A stretch of DNA of 64,000 nt. Source: Chlorocebus sabaeus (lineage: Eukaryota > Chordata > Mammalia > Primates > Cercopithecidae). The notes under the pieces are model-generated. The model worked only from the letters and a program-made list of their open reading frames with translations, was not told where the DNA came from and searched no databases. Each line of letters starts with the position of its first letter. The stretch's first letter is position 1. The stretch is from contig NC_132912.1 of assembly GCF_047675955.1 (NCBI RefSeq), forward strand, positions 75,788,382-75,852,381, in the 5' to 3' direction. Shown piece by piece: positions 1-11,910 of the stretch. The translations under genes were made by a program, and so were the position numbers.

Positions 1-1370
1 GACAATTTAAGCTAGATAAAATTCTAGAACAGTTCCTCTCTGGGGAGGTTTGACAAGACTCATTATAGAACCAATTACTTGTGCAGGTGAATTGTTAGGC
101 TGTGGAGATGCTGTGTGGTCATATAACTATCTTCACCAAGCCCCAGGCTACTGCTATACTAGCATAGCTCTATTGCTGCCTGTGAAGGCTGATCAACCTC
201 AGCTCCAAGGACACACTTAACTTGATCTAACCTGAGTTTTTGTGGCTACACAGACTCTACAAGCAAGTTGATTGCATTGTTCCCCCTTTGCAATTAGTCT
301 ACTAGTCTCTATTTCCCTTTTCCTGTTACATTATTATTCTTTCCTTATAAACCCATTTTCTCTGCTTCCCAATGCACTTAAGGGAACACCTCCTCCCACT
401 CCGCTCTCCCCGGCCCCAGTTCTAAAGTTCATTGCTGAGCACTAATTTTTAATTGTTGGGAGATAGAAGACATTTGTCACAGTTGATTCGGGTGTTTACT
501 TTGGTTTGATTGGAGAGTGGGAGGCGAGTGGGGGGAGTGGGGAGAAGGTGAATCTCAAGAAGTTCAAACAATACAAATACAGCCACCACTTTTGTGGCAA
601 ACATCTGGGAATGCCTACACCAAAATCCTAATATGGAAAGTAAAATTTTATTTTAAAAATATATTATTCATTTTCATTTTGTAGTGTTTATATTGTGATC
701 ATGTTACAACTGTTTCTTAACCTATTTTATAATCAAAGAATGGCAAAATTAAATCTAAGACTACCAATTTTATCAAGGTGGCTAGATTTCTTAAATAATA
801 AAATACAAAGTTAATATTTCATAATGGAAATGAGCATGCTCATACCATGCTAACACAACTTAAAATAGTTACAATCTTCTTTCAGTGGCAATTTGCCAAT
901 CTGCATGTAAGTCCTTAAATCAGTGCATTAGCTTTTAGTAATTTCACTCAAGGGAAAAATTAAGAACGTGCACACAGACACAGAAAGCAAAATACATATC
1001 ATATGCATTTATTATAAGAAATTATAGGAAATTATGCCTCATTCTATGAAACTTATTAAAAATACTTTTGATTGAGTTGCATAACAAATTCTATGCAATC
1101 CTTTTTAAATGGTGATAGTGAAAACCCTTCAGTGAAATGGAAAATTGTTCTGTGTTTATTTTTAAGTTAATGAAAAGTAGATAAAATACTTTATGGTTTA
1201 TCAACCGCAATGTTTTTGTAATAGGTAGTCTTCAGCTTTTATGAGCTCAACATTTACACACCCAAATTTTTGTATGTTACTTAACAATTGTTTTTTTTGA
1301 TCAGTCTTTCTGGGAGTTAGTTAACACTGTTCATTATTTTAAAAATCAGATTTGTCTCATTTTCTTTCCT
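1..1370. other. unassigned AT-rich intergenic sequence
   Basis: No coding potential, RNA gene or confidently recognised repeat is visible. A pyrimidine-rich block near 388-418 and a G-rich block near 511-550 form an imperfect inverted pair (see findings). The rest is AT-rich, probably very old decayed repeat. Confidence 0.5.
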
Positions 1371-1379
1371 TTTTACTTA

Positions 1380-2130
1380 TTTCTACTCTTATTGTTATTA
1401 TTTTTGTTCTTCTATTTATTTAGTGGTTCATTTGCTCTCCTTTATCTAGCTTCATAAAGTGAAACATAAATGTAAACCTGTTTTCTTTTGAAAGAAGTAG
1501 CATATCCACATAAGGCAATAACTTTCTCTCTAAATAACGCTTTAACTCCATCTCCCAGATATTTAGTTTTCAGTATCATCACTTCAGAATGTTTTTTAAT
1601 TTGGGGAAAATTTCTCTGTGATGAATAAAGTTCTTTAGAATTGTGTCATTTAATTTTCACATATTTGGGACTTTTTGGTATCTTATTTTTACTAATTTCT
1701 TTAATATTATTTTTGTAATTTATAATTTAGCACTCTTACAGTGCATATTGTATAATACTTGAACTATCAGAAACTCAAGAAACATTTGATTAATCTTTGT
1801 GATCATTTCCTATGAATCTCAAAGAACAAATATTTGGTTATCGTGTGTCATAGTCTATAAATAGCAATTCATTCAAGATGATTAATAATACTGCTCATAT
1901 TTTTATATTATTATCAGCCTTTTATATACTTGTTTTATCAACTAGTGAGAGATAATAGACTCGTATGCTTTTGCTTTTAATGTCCTCAATTTTGCTTCAT
2001 GTATCTTGGGCCCTGCTTTTAAAATCAAACACATTTATAACTGTTCATTCTTTCTCTTGATTTGACCTTTATATCTCTATGTGATGTCCCTATTTTGTCT
2101 GGTACACTTGTCTTAAACAAATCACATATA
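1380..2130 (-). mobile_element. ancient L1 (L1M) fragment, antisense
   Basis: The plus strand reads like the reverse complement of an old L1 coding region. It has the typical antisense run with 'tttaattttcacatatttggg', then a 'tttgcttcatgta' block, then the 'tgatgtccctattttgtct' block, in the order seen in inverted mammalian L1 copies. It is heavily diverged, has no open frame and no visible poly(A) or TSD. The edges are approximate and the subfamily is not determined. Confidence 0.6.
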
Positions 2131-2640
2131 CATCCAAATTTTTCAGTGAATCAAAGTAAATTTAACAGCTTTTGTTGAGCAAAAGTGTCATGTGCCATAA
2201 CAACTCCCACAACTCTAACACACAAACTGTAGACAAACTTCTTTCATGCTCCAATGTGCATGTTTATGCCTCAGGATTTGCTAACACTTCTGAAGTGGAA
2301 AACATTTGCTGTTGAAACAAATAGTTCCTTCATAAATCCCCAATTGGGCTGTGAAGACACTGACAATTTTGTTGATTTTAGGAACAATCATCATTCATGT
2401 CTCATCCAAGTAAAAACAAGTTATTTTTCCATAGAGAGCTATGTTATATAAATAATAAATTTAAGGAAAAACATGCCTTTACATAACCATTATAATTATA
2501 CATTAATGTGTTTATTTTTTCATTACATATTTATTTTTTGTCTACTCTGTACGAGGTACTGATGTTACAAAAATCAGTAGGAAGAGACGGTAAAGGGCAT
2601 GGCTTTACCCACAAATAAATAGATGGAATATAAAAATGAA
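2131..2640. other. unassigned intergenic sequence
   Basis: AT-rich unique-looking sequence between the antisense L1 and the first Alu. The 65-codon open frame at 2254-2451 has no recognisable domain and is most likely chance. Confidence 0.5.
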
Positions 2641-2644
2641 GAAT

Positions 2645-2957
2645 TAGCTGGGTGCAGTGGCTCACACCTGTAATCCTAGCACTTTGGAAAGTCGAGGTGG
2701 GCAGATCCCTTGAGGTCAGGAGTTTGAAACCAGCCTGGCCAACGTGGTGAAACCCCGTCTCTACCAAAAATACAAAAAAAATTAGCCAGACATCTTGGTG
2801 GGCACCTGTAATCTCAGCTACTCAGGAAGCTGAGGCAGGAGAATCTCTTGAACCCAGTAGGTGGAGGTTGCAGTGAGCTGAGATCTGAGATCACACCACT
2901 GCACTCCAGCCTGGGTGACAGAGTGAGACTCTGTCTCAAAAAATAAAATAAATAAAT
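2645..2957 (+). mobile_element. Alu SINE (AluS-like), sense
   Basis: This is a full dimeric Alu: left arm with 'ggctcacacctgtaatcc', middle A-rich linker near 2770, right arm 'gtgggcacctgtaatctcagc', then 'ccagcctgggtgacagag' and an A-rich tail with AAAT repeats. A small in-place duplication ('gatctgagatc') sits near 2882. The tail runs directly into a TA/CA microsatellite, so the 3' TSD cannot be read. Antisense open frames here are Alu shadows. Confidence 0.95.
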
Positions 2958-2993
2958 TATATATATATATTTATACACACACACACACACACA
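2958..2993. repeat. (TA)n(CA)n microsatellite at Alu tail
   Basis: Alternating TA from about 2958 changes to nine or ten CA units near 2974-2993. It directly follows the Alu poly(A) tail, a common birthplace of microsatellites. It is likely length-polymorphic. Confidence 0.9.
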
Positions 2994-3018
2994 TTTAGAA
3001 TACATTATATAGTCCATA

Positions 3019-3057
3019 CATTGTGGCTTATGCCTATAATCCCAGCACTTTGCGGGG
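3019..3057 (+). mobile_element. orphan 5' Alu fragment
   Basis: About 38 bases match the first part of the Alu left arm ('tggcttatgcctataatccc', then 'agcactttg'). The match then stops abruptly at a 19-bp tandem duplication. No right arm or tail follows. Confidence 0.65.
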
Positions 3058-3089
3058 CTACAGGTTGCTTGCGGGGTTACAGGTTACTT
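3052..3089. repeat. 19-bp tandem duplication
   Basis: Two adjacent 19-bp copies, 'gcggggctacaggttgctt' and 'gcggggttacaggttactt', differ at two positions. They begin exactly where the orphan Alu fragment ends. Confidence 0.85.
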
Positions 3090-3099
3090 GGACTGACGC

Positions 3100-3500
3100 T
3101 TACTTAAATGACTTTGGAATAAAAAGTTGAATGTAGATTAAAGAGAGTGCCTTTCAGGCAGAAATTTGCAAGAGAAAATGCTGTGTTTAGAAATAAACGT
3201 GAAATGTTAAAGGGAAATTTAGTAGAACAGTTTGGCTAAAGTCAATTGTTCATGTTAAGAGAAGAGTGATAACTAATGTTGGATATTTCATAGATGCTAC
3301 AATGAAGACTGTCTTTAATGTTAGAACATTGCTTCACCAAGAATTTTTGAGATGGAGGAAGCCAACAAAATGACTGAAGTGGGTAGCTGACACCAATGTG
3401 TTTAGTATGGACTAGATGAGAAAGAGAAGTGAAGTTGTCATAGCAATGAAGACACTATTACAGTGGTCTAATTACACCATTGCATTCATTTTTCTAAGGA
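3100..3500 (+). mobile_element. possible L2 LINE remnant (tentative)
   Basis: Several short motifs in order ('gaggaagccaacaaaatgac', 'ggactagatgag', 'ctattacagtggtcta') resemble the 3' part of L2. Divergence is high and no tail is visible. It may equally be unique sequence. Confidence 0.3.
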
Positions 3501-3779
3501 TGATTTCTGTGTGTTTGTTTGAAAGAAGAGCATTTTTTATATTAGTTAATTGTTTTATAAATGGACAAACTGTAGAAACAGTAGAATAGGCCCTTCTGGT
3601 TATGCCAACATGACACAGTACTGATACATTCTTTGTGGAGAATGTCTAAATGTAGCAAAGTAATCTAAATAGAGATGTTTCAGATTAAAATGTTACATGA
3701 TCTCCTTATTAATGTTACTTGAGTGCATATTTCAGCACTCCAGGAACGGATTTTATCATTGAAACTGTCTTTTCTAAAT

Positions 3780-3962
3780 CTTAACTTCTGGATCTCCAGT
3801 TTCAGAGTCACTTGTTGATAACTGTTGAAAATGTAGATTCCCGAGTCTCACTTCATGCTTACTGAATCAGAATTCCTGGAGGTGGAACCAAGAATTCGCA
3901 TTTATTTAATTAAAAAGATGTGTTTCTTTAACCACATGAAGGTGAATTCAAACTCAGTTTTG
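3780..3962 (+). mobile_element. MER5A-like hAT-Charlie fragment
   Basis: The run 'aaaatgtagattcccgagtc', then 'actgaatcagaattcctgga', then 'gaattcgcatttatttaa' follows the order of the MER5A core (the 'aatgcagattcc … gaatcagaatctctgg … gaatctgcatttt' block). Terminal inverted repeats are decayed and no 8-bp TSD could be read. Non-autonomous and non-coding. Confidence 0.6.
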
Positions 3963-4344
3963 TTTTTTTTCTTTTCTCCCCCCTGTGAATAGTGTAAGAT
4001 ATTTCTGTGCTTTGTTAGTGCTATCCCTTGAGTAGTTGTGAGTGTGTTTGCATATGCATGTGCTATGATTTAAGCAATTGATTTAAGCACTTACGCACTG
4101 AAGTTTATGAACAGATACCCTTAACACTGCAGGAAAGAAATGTACAACCAATAAATTCCGTTCACAATGACAGAGAAACTACTAAAGAAATGGAACCACC
4201 TTGTAGTGGTGTTGATGATTTCTTACCTGAATCACACTGTTAATATCCTACAGGTGATGTTACATAACACTAAATGACATTAATTTTGCAGAGGTCCAGA
4301 AACTAGTCTATTTTGATAGCCTTTGTGGGTTCATAGTTAAGTAG

Positions 4345-5250
4345 GATATTTCCCTGACCCCCTTCATGGGTGGGAACAGGAGTACATGAGCGCTGCAGTC
4401 AGCTGGCTGCTCTGGCGCCAACAGGGACAAACTCCACTCACTGGAACCTGCTGTGTTCTACCCCTTGCAGGTGAGGAGCCCCTGTTTTTCACCCCTTGCA
4501 GTGGGGAGCATGCAGGTGAATGAGTGCAGGAGTTGGGGCAAGTGCTTTTGGGTGCCAACAGGAGCAATTTCCATACTGGCCCTGCAGTAGCATCTGGGGG
4601 TGGATGCCCACAACCTTTGAAGTCCCAGAGGATGTTACAGTGTTCTTTCAGCTTGGCAATCTGCAGATGGCTTAAGTATTAACAGCTCAGTGGGCCCTCT
4701 GTCTTTCCATGTGAGGCAGCTGCTTTCTGCCAGTGAAGGCAAAGGGTCAGTGTGACAGCCTTTTGAGTCTGCACTTGTGGCATCTGAGCTCCTGGCTGGT
4801 GTCCAGGAGAAATGAGGTCACACGAACAAATTGGAGGATGGTAAATGCAGATTATATTGCCAGTGGAAGTGGTTCTCAGTGGGAAGGGGAGCTGAAAAGG
4901 GGATGGACTGGGAAGGTAATCTTCCCCTGGAGTCCAGCCATCTCCAGCCAAATTATTCTCTGAAATTATGCTGTCAAGCTGTCCCTCTGAAGTCAAGCCT
5001 CTTCTCTTTGATATCCAGTTGTAGTATCTGACATCTAGCTGCTTCTCTGCTCTCTGCCAGCTGAGCCTAGGGTTTTTATGGGGGACATGATGGGGGGTGG
5101 GGTGGGCCATGGATGGTTTTGGAAAAGGCAACATTTGAGTGGGAAAACAGGAATGTAAGTACTCACTTTGGGCCACAGTAGCAGACTTTTTGGCTTGAGG
5201 GTGAAGCCCTTGCATGGGAACCTCCTTTTTCTGCCCATAATTTCTCTACC
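4345..5250 (-). mobile_element. solitary ERV1-class LTR, antisense
   Basis: Read on the minus strand, this GC-richer block has LTR organisation. There is a U3 with a TATA-like 'cataaaaaccc' (complement of 5071-5080), an R/U5 region with C-rich 'cttccc' stretches, a degraded poly(A) signal opposite about 4850, and a 3' part with duplicated 'CTGCAAGGGGT' motifs. The layout resembles LTR1/LTR9-type gammaretrovirus-like LTRs from memory, but I cannot fix the family. The 178-codon minus-strand frame at 4679-5215 lies wholly inside the LTR and is not a gene. No flanking internal retroviral sequence or clear TSD is seen. Confidence 0.6.
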
Positions 5251-7675
5251 TCCTGTCCTTATCAATAGAGCAATACCACATCTAATATCTCAAATGAAGA
5301 GCTGTCTTCACTATCAGTTGGCAAGTGGACAATCTGAGGCAGTAAATGAAGATGGTGTAGGCAACATCAATCTAGGACAAAGGGGATACACTACTTTTTG
5401 TACTGATATTTAAATGTAGAAATAAGTCTAGCAACCTGTTGGTTACAGTCCAGCTGGCCTGTATCATAGAGGTACTCTGAGACTTATCCAGAGAGCTAGC
5501 CTATAAGGGACTCTGAGGACGTGTGAAGTATTACCAGAGGATGAGAACATCTGTGCCCAAGAGCATCCTCATAAGCATCATTATCTGCAGCAATACCAGA
5601 AGCATTCATGGAGATGTAGGATAAAACAATTTTAGTTGGAGAACATGAAATACACACATCTGAGCACATATAAGGCAGTGCCATAGATAATAGTGAGTAG
5701 AGATTTTCTTTTAATGATTATCCCTTGCTGGAATTGACATTTATAATCTTGATTTTAGTATTATGACTACTTTTTAACCCTGTATTCATTAGATCTATGA
5801 CTTTTGATTAGAGTTTATTATCTTAGTTTAAGTTAAGATGTAATATGATGACCTTGGTCAATAATTTTAGAATGATTGCTTCCTTCTTTAACCTATGCCA
5901 TCAAATATAGCTCATAGTATCTAAGAAGTAAACAAGTAGGTTTAGTGCAACTTTTCCCCATAGCTTGAAAACAAGTTTTTTAAGAGGAATGTTCCATAAT
6001 ACATGACTATGTACACAAATGCACAACACATGTTATTTGCAATTTCTAAACAACCATTCAGAAAACTCTCATTGCTTCAGTGTCTATAATCACTGGGGTA
6101 ACCTGTTCTCTTGTATAGTTTTTCAAGTTTATTTTCTAAAATATATTTTCCAAGTGTATTTTCTAAAATATATTATAAAACATTCCCCACTAAGGTTCTG
6201 GAGGAAAAATACATTTAGAAAATAGTGCACACCTGGAGCCTGAAAATACATTAGCTTGGACCATAAGTGTAGTAAATACTCTGAGAAGGTCTGCAGTAAA
6301 GAGACTCCTATAACTTTGATCATTCTAACTCAATCTTATTGGAATATGAAAATGCATTTTCTATGTTAAATGTATTACATGTTAGTTACACACTAGATAA
6401 TTCCAAAATGGGAGTATTACAGACCTTGTGATCACACATATATGTGCATTTACATTCCAGCATAGCTACTTACTACCAAGGACCTGTCGTTTGTTGAATT
6501 CCTACAAATGAAGGTAGACCCTTCCCAGGGAGTTTTATTTTTAATTTGTTGAAATACTATAAAGAATCTAGGAAAATCCTGGCCATATTCTTGCTTTAAA
6601 ACAAAATTGTTAGTTTCTTTCTTATCTTTGGAATGTTCTAACAAAATCTCTGAAACTCTTCTTAAGTCAATATTTTGGACTTGACTAAAAGTCAAAGAGG
6701 CAGAGTCTCCGTATATTAAATAAAACTATTTATAGGCACAGAGTAGAGTTGATAAGGAATAGCACAAAATAACGAAAAATAAAGAAAAAGTTGATGAGAT
6801 CGTATTTGCCATCTTTAATTAAGAATATGCTCATTTTATTTCTTGCTAATGAAAAATAAGGTCCAACTAAATGCATATAATGTTACTGCAATTAGAAATA
6901 AGTTTAACTTGTCACATTACTAAACTCAATATGTTAAAAACAAAAAGCTTGTGGCAAAACAATTCTAAGGAAAGACAAGTTACTACCTTAATAAAAATGT
7001 GCAGTTTATACTTTTAACTTCAAATGACTGGACAAATAGGATTCTTTGGCAATATAAAAAAATTAAAATTTTCAGACTTACTGATTTTAACTCTGTTTTG
7101 GTGACCTCTCGTGTGCATCTCACCCACAAATAAGATAATATAGAAAAGAAACTATCAATTTTTGCATGACCTTTTGCTCACCTTTTTTTTCCTGTATACT
7201 CAAAATTATGTGAACAATTCTCAAAATAAGGCTCCTAGGATAGGCAAGGTAGACTTTGAAAATTATCAGAAAAATAGCAACAATAAAATGCACACAATTC
7301 ACTTAATTCCAATAATCTTTAAATATCTCTTCCCATTTCTAAATACCTGTCAAGGATGTAAAAATTTAATTTGGGTTAAGTCACTGCTTCACCATGCAGT
7401 AAGCAAAGGTTATTTGAACAGCACTCCTCCTCCTTCTTTTAAGTAATGTGTTTTGGAGAAGAATCCTACTGATAGTCTATTTAATAAAAGGTATGGGTGG
7501 GTTCAAATAAGAACGTCTGTCAAAATTTCAATTCTCTCTTATACAACTCTGCTCAAATTTCCTATTACCTCTGGGAACCAAAAATTCTGTCTCCCCATTT
7601 CTGGCACTACTTGTAAGACTAACAGTGAGAGGCAGTTATAAAAAGAGCCATGAATATATAATTAGGTGATATGAA
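5251..7675. other. unassigned AT-rich intergenic sequence
   Basis: No recognisable gene or repeat apart from a 27-bp tandem duplication at 6124-6175. Open frames of 60-94 codons here have no domain signature. Some of this is likely decayed LINE. Confidence 0.5.
6124..6175. repeat. 27-bp tandem duplication
   Basis: The unit 'caagtttattttctaaaata…' is followed immediately by 'caagtgtattttctaaaata…', period 27, nearly identical. An inverted relative ('aatacatttagaaaatagtg') lies downstream near 6208-6228. Confidence 0.8.
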
Positions 7676-7679
7676 ATTT

Positions 7680-7810
7680 AAAACTGGATAACGTTGGTTC
7701 TCTACCTACTTCATCGTTATCATTTTAGGCAAGACATTGAGTCTTTCTGAGGCTCAAATTCTTCATCTGTAATACGGACTTTAGCTGATCTGTAAAATTC
7801 TCCTTAAATA
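7680..7810 (+). mobile_element. MIR SINE fragment
   Basis: Contains the MIR core order: 'ttaggcaagacattgagtct', then 'ttctgaggctcaaattcttc', then 'atctgtaatacgga'. These match the conserved 'gggcaagtcacttaacctct … cctcagtttcctcatctgtaaaatgg' block. Diverged, non-coding. Confidence 0.75.
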
Positions 7811-8002
7811 TTATATTTTGCATTCAAAGGTCCATTCTCTCTCTTACAATAAATCGAAGAAACTTTAGTAGTAAATAATAAAGTAAACTGAATCATTGCT
7901 ATAGCAATGTGTTTGTGACTGTAAGCTATCTCTTGCATCCTCATACAATGCTCACTCCCTGCTAGATAATCATAACCCACAGAAGCCTTCAAAAGTCAAA
8001 GG

Positions 8003-8284
8003 TACTGGGTGTGGTGGCTCATATCTGTAATCCCAGCACTTTGGGAGGCCTAGGCTGGAGGATCACTTGAGCCCAGGAGTTTGAGACCAGCCTGAACAAT
8101 AAAGTGAGACTCCCATCTACAAAAAAAATTTAAAAATCAGCCAGGTGTGGTGGTGCGTTTCTGTAGTCCCAGCTACTGGGGAGACTGGAGTGAGAGGATT
8201 TCTTGATCCAGGAGGGCAAGGCTACAGTGAGCCGTTTTTACATCACTGTTATCCAGCCTGGGTTACAGAGTGAGACCCTGTATC

Positions 8285-8311
<27 letters not shown>
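8003..8311 (+). mobile_element. AluJ-like SINE with TSD, sense
   Basis: Full dimeric Alu with old-type substitutions ('ggaggatcacttgagcccag', 'acaataaagtgagactccca') and a tail of 27 A (8285-8311). The flanks carry a near-perfect target-site duplication: 'aaaagtcaaagg' at 7991-8002 and 'aaaaggcaaagg' at 8308-8319 (11 of 12). This marks a clean L1-mediated insertion. Confidence 0.95.
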
Positions 8312-8315
<4 letters not shown>

Positions 8316-8319
8316 AAGG

Positions 8320-11095
8320 ATAGCCCAGTTGTGAGACCCGAAGGATCCCTGGCTAACCAGTGGTGGATATATTGGAGAAAGGTAGCAAATTATCATGTAA
8401 ATCTAGTAATCTGTATTAAGAAATATTTAAAAATTGCTAATACCTACCAATGTGGGGACACAAGTCAGCTAGGACAAAAAAATAAGAAAAGATTCCAGAA
8501 CAGACAAGAGCTTTCATGTGAAAGGCTGGTAAGAGGAAAATAGCTTTTCAAGTGGTTTTCACATCTCAAATTTCTCTCTTCTCCATAGATTACTCTCACG
8601 TTGATTCTCACAGTCACCACCACACTCTAAATAACCTCTCCTCAAACTCTGCTCCCTTTTTTCCTTTTGAATCTAAGGATGATTCTAAAAAATTCTTTTG
8701 TTTTTATCCTCTTAATATAGTGACATAGGAAAAAATTTCGGAATTTTAACGCAAATAAAGGAAGAAAGCCAAATATACATACATTCGCCAATTTATGTTA
8801 AATCAACTTATAACATCTCCTCACCTTCTAGAAAATTCCTCTAGGTAAAAATAGCAAACCTTCTCTTGTATCTCCAATATTTATATTTATCACCATAATA
8901 AACTGAGCATTCATTGGTGATAAGAGAATGTGATAAATTGAATATGAGATAAAAATATTTTAATTTAGCAGGTGGCAATATTTAGTAGAGGTGAATGACT
9001 ATACTTATTAACGAAATAGTGGCTTACTAAAGACATTTTCTTACTTGGAAGTGCTTAAGAATAGGTACTGCGACAACAAAAAGAAAGACAATCTTATATT
9101 CTACAAAAGGGTCATTTGATGAGTTCAGAAAGAGAAATGGTTGGCCTTACATTACAGTTGAGCATGAAGTTACAGCACAGCTACAGGTACCAATACAGAC
9201 ATTTTCAACTAATTGCAGCTTGACTTGCTCTTTGTTTGCTTGTTTCTGGCAACGAACTAATTAGCTTACAGATTTGGAGTCATCATCAATAGAATTATAA
9301 AATTCTTAAGCTACATTTTGACACTTCTATGATTATGTCTAGCATAATAAGAAATGCATTTTACAACATCACAACTAAGAATTATGTAAGGTAAGTTCTA
9401 CACTATTTGACTCAACTATACATCCAAATTATTATGTCTATAGTTGAAACGGAAAACATCTGTGATCAGAAAGATTTCGTGATCCAATGAGAAGAGGAGA
9501 AGGAGGTAGCAAATCAAGAAATGTAAGCAACAATAACCATAGGAGCATGTAAATTAACTGCAAACAGAGCTTTTAATAGAGACAGTGTTTTAACAGTCAT
9601 TAATTGCTGAGTTTTTGGTCCTGTGATCTCCAGAAATGCAGTCATATCTGAAGGTTTTCCTGCACTTCTGGGAGTTAGTGCAGTCCTTCCAATAATTTCT
9701 CCTCCTTGTTTATCTTTATAGGCAAAACACATTTATTTCTTTGTTCAAGTTAAGCTCAGATTGCTAAAACCTTCCAAATAATAATTTATTTTTTAGAATG
9801 AAAATGAAGAGATAGTGAACTATCACTGACATAGTAGAATCTAAGTATTACTGCTTAGAATCATAAGAGTTCTGTGAGCAATATTAAGCTAAAATCTATC
9901 ATCTGGTCTAGGCAGCAAAACAATCTAATATAAGCTATTAATTTAGTAGAGAAAATGAGTAATAAATGTCTCTCATAATAAAGCCTTCTAATTAATTTCA
10001 TACATAATAATACACGTACAGTATATACACCTAATGAATGTTCAATATATTAGAAAAATCAAATATTAGTAACATAAAATCTGTTATAGAAGGAAAATTC
10101 AAAATATACTCATCAGTTTTTTTAATCTGTGCCTATTTCTGATGAAATAACTATACAAGCTCATTCAGTATACTGCCTCCTTACTGCCACCAGTGTCAGA
10201 GGTTTGTTTACTTGAATAGTTTAATGACAGCAATCTAAAGAGGTTATATCAGAAGATCTAGAAGACAAATTGGAAGAGGTTTCTATGTTTTCTGATTTCT
10301 ATAACCACTTTAAAATTCACTCATGTTTTTCAAAGATGGCATGTGATTCTACCATATTTAATTTCTATCTCTTTATTTTACCCACAGTGCTGTAAGTATA
10401 ATTATATGACACAGCAAATATCAGCTACTGGTCTTATCACATATTAGCACAAGTTTAGTATGCTATGAGCATTTGTATACATTTATTTATACCTATGTAA
10501 TTATCTTAACAACACTGAGGAAACATGAGATGTAAAAATCAAGAGGATAGCCAAGTAATTTGAACAAGATGAAGTTTTTTATAACATCAAATATTCAAAT
10601 TGAAAGTTAATGACATTTAAATTGCCTAATATTTTCTAAGTTTTTAAAGTACTTGGGCTTCTAAAAATGCAATTTACTCTTTCCATGGTTTATAAAACTT
10701 GGAAACATCAAACTATGATAAGATTCCCATAGCCAGGCACTGCACAACATCAACCTTATAGACTCAATTAGCAAATTACCTCAAAGCTGACCAGTGTTCA
10801 AATTTGAGTTTTGTACTACAAAGACAAGGACATCACATTAGTATTATTTAGTGAAAGGGACTTTAAGAATTCTGAAGGACAATGGTAGAGTTGAAACATG
10901 TAGACCTATCATAAATTAAGAAAATATGAAGTATTTGATGGAATATTGTTTTTTGAACATGTATTTTATGGTCATCTACATGTCTAGAATGTTCTACTTA
11001 TGAATGTTTAATAAAAGATGGTTTATAAAGAAATGAGTAATAGCATATCCAAGCACTTTTTCAGATATTTGAGTGAGATTTAACAAGATTGAAAC
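8320..11095. other. unassigned AT-rich intergenic sequence
   Basis: About 2.8 kb without a recognisable gene, RNA or young repeat. The minus-strand 72-codon frame at 9514-9732 shows no domain. Probably unique or very old repeat sequence. Confidence 0.5.
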
Positions 11096-11098
11096 CAC

Positions 11099-11893
11099 TG
11101 TTACAAAGATTATGACAGTGGGGGAAATCTAGCATGACTGACTCCATCTTGCTTCTAGCCTCACAGGCTGGCTATCCTCATTCACTTCTGGGCATAGGCC
11201 AAGCTAACCATGGGAGTAATTTAGTTTCTAGTTTAACTTAGAAGCAATGATGATAATAGCCCCTCTGTAAAACCGACCCCTTCTATCTTCTGTCTTTGTA
11301 AGACTGAGAGGCCACAATACTGGGATTTTGGAAGAGGCTTAATTCTGCTTGATGTAGGCCTAAAGGATAACCAGCCATTGTTCTCTAGCTTGCTTTTCTA
11401 TCAGCTCTTACTGCTCAGGAGTCATGAAGCTAGAGATCACTTATAAAGAAGATTTATAACTTCTCTAATTTCTCCTATAGATGACATCACTATTGTCAAA
11501 ACTTAAGATTGGTCTTTGAGATATTTTTCAGACTTTTACATTCTGACGACCTACTGACTCCAGCTGGACATGTGAGTCATACCAAGGAACTGACTCAACC
11601 TGTGATTCACATCCAGAAACAGACTCAGCACTCAAAGACAGTTTGGACACTTCTACAATTTCATACCCAACCAATCAGAAGTGCCCATTCCCCATCCTCT
11701 TGCCCACCAAATTATCCTTAAAAATTCTAGCCTCCAAGCTCTTGGGGAGACAAATTTGAGAATCAACTTCCCTCCTTCCAATTGGCCAGTCTTGCAATTA
11801 TTAAACTCTTTCTTTGTTGCAAAAACCTGCTGTTCTAATTGAATTGGCTTTTCTGGGCAGTGGGCAAGATGAACTCACTGGGTTAGTCTCACA
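11099..11893 (+). mobile_element. MER4-like ERV1 LTR (5' LTR of a remnant provirus)
   Basis: LTR features in sense order: a conserved start around 'attatgacagtg', 'ctagcatgactgactccatc' in U3, a CCAAT box ('accaatcagaag' near 11670), 'ccttaaaaattctagcc' as a TATA-like site near 11717, an 'attaaactctttctttgttg' poly(A)/R region near 11800, and U5 ending near 'gaactcactgggtta'. This is the MER4-group layout as I recall it. A second copy of the 5' part starts at about 12,690 in the same orientation and shares the distinctive 'cacaggctggctatcctcat' segment, so the two look like LTRs of one provirus. No retroviral gene remains between them. Confidence 0.75.
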
Positions 11894-11902
11894 AGATGAG
11901 TC

Positions 11903-11910
11903 TTATAAAG
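11903..11910. repeat. 8-bp TSD of MER1-like element (left)
   Basis: TTATAAAG, identical to 12263-12270. An 8-bp duplication is the hallmark of hAT transposition. Confidence 0.95.

Noticed and set aside
2958..2993. Repeated short units considered as a CRISPR array (also at 19820, 32072, 42425)
   Set aside because: They are eukaryotic dinucleotide microsatellites without spacers; the repeat content places the DNA in a primate genome.
4679..5215. 178-codon minus-strand frame
   Set aside because: Entirely inside an ERV1-type LTR; no domain; LTR U3-R-U5 does not encode protein in this family.
7990..8311. 7SL-derived or tRNA-like Pol III RNA gene
   Set aside because: The A/B-box-like sequence belongs to an old diverged Alu with TSD, not an independent RNA gene.
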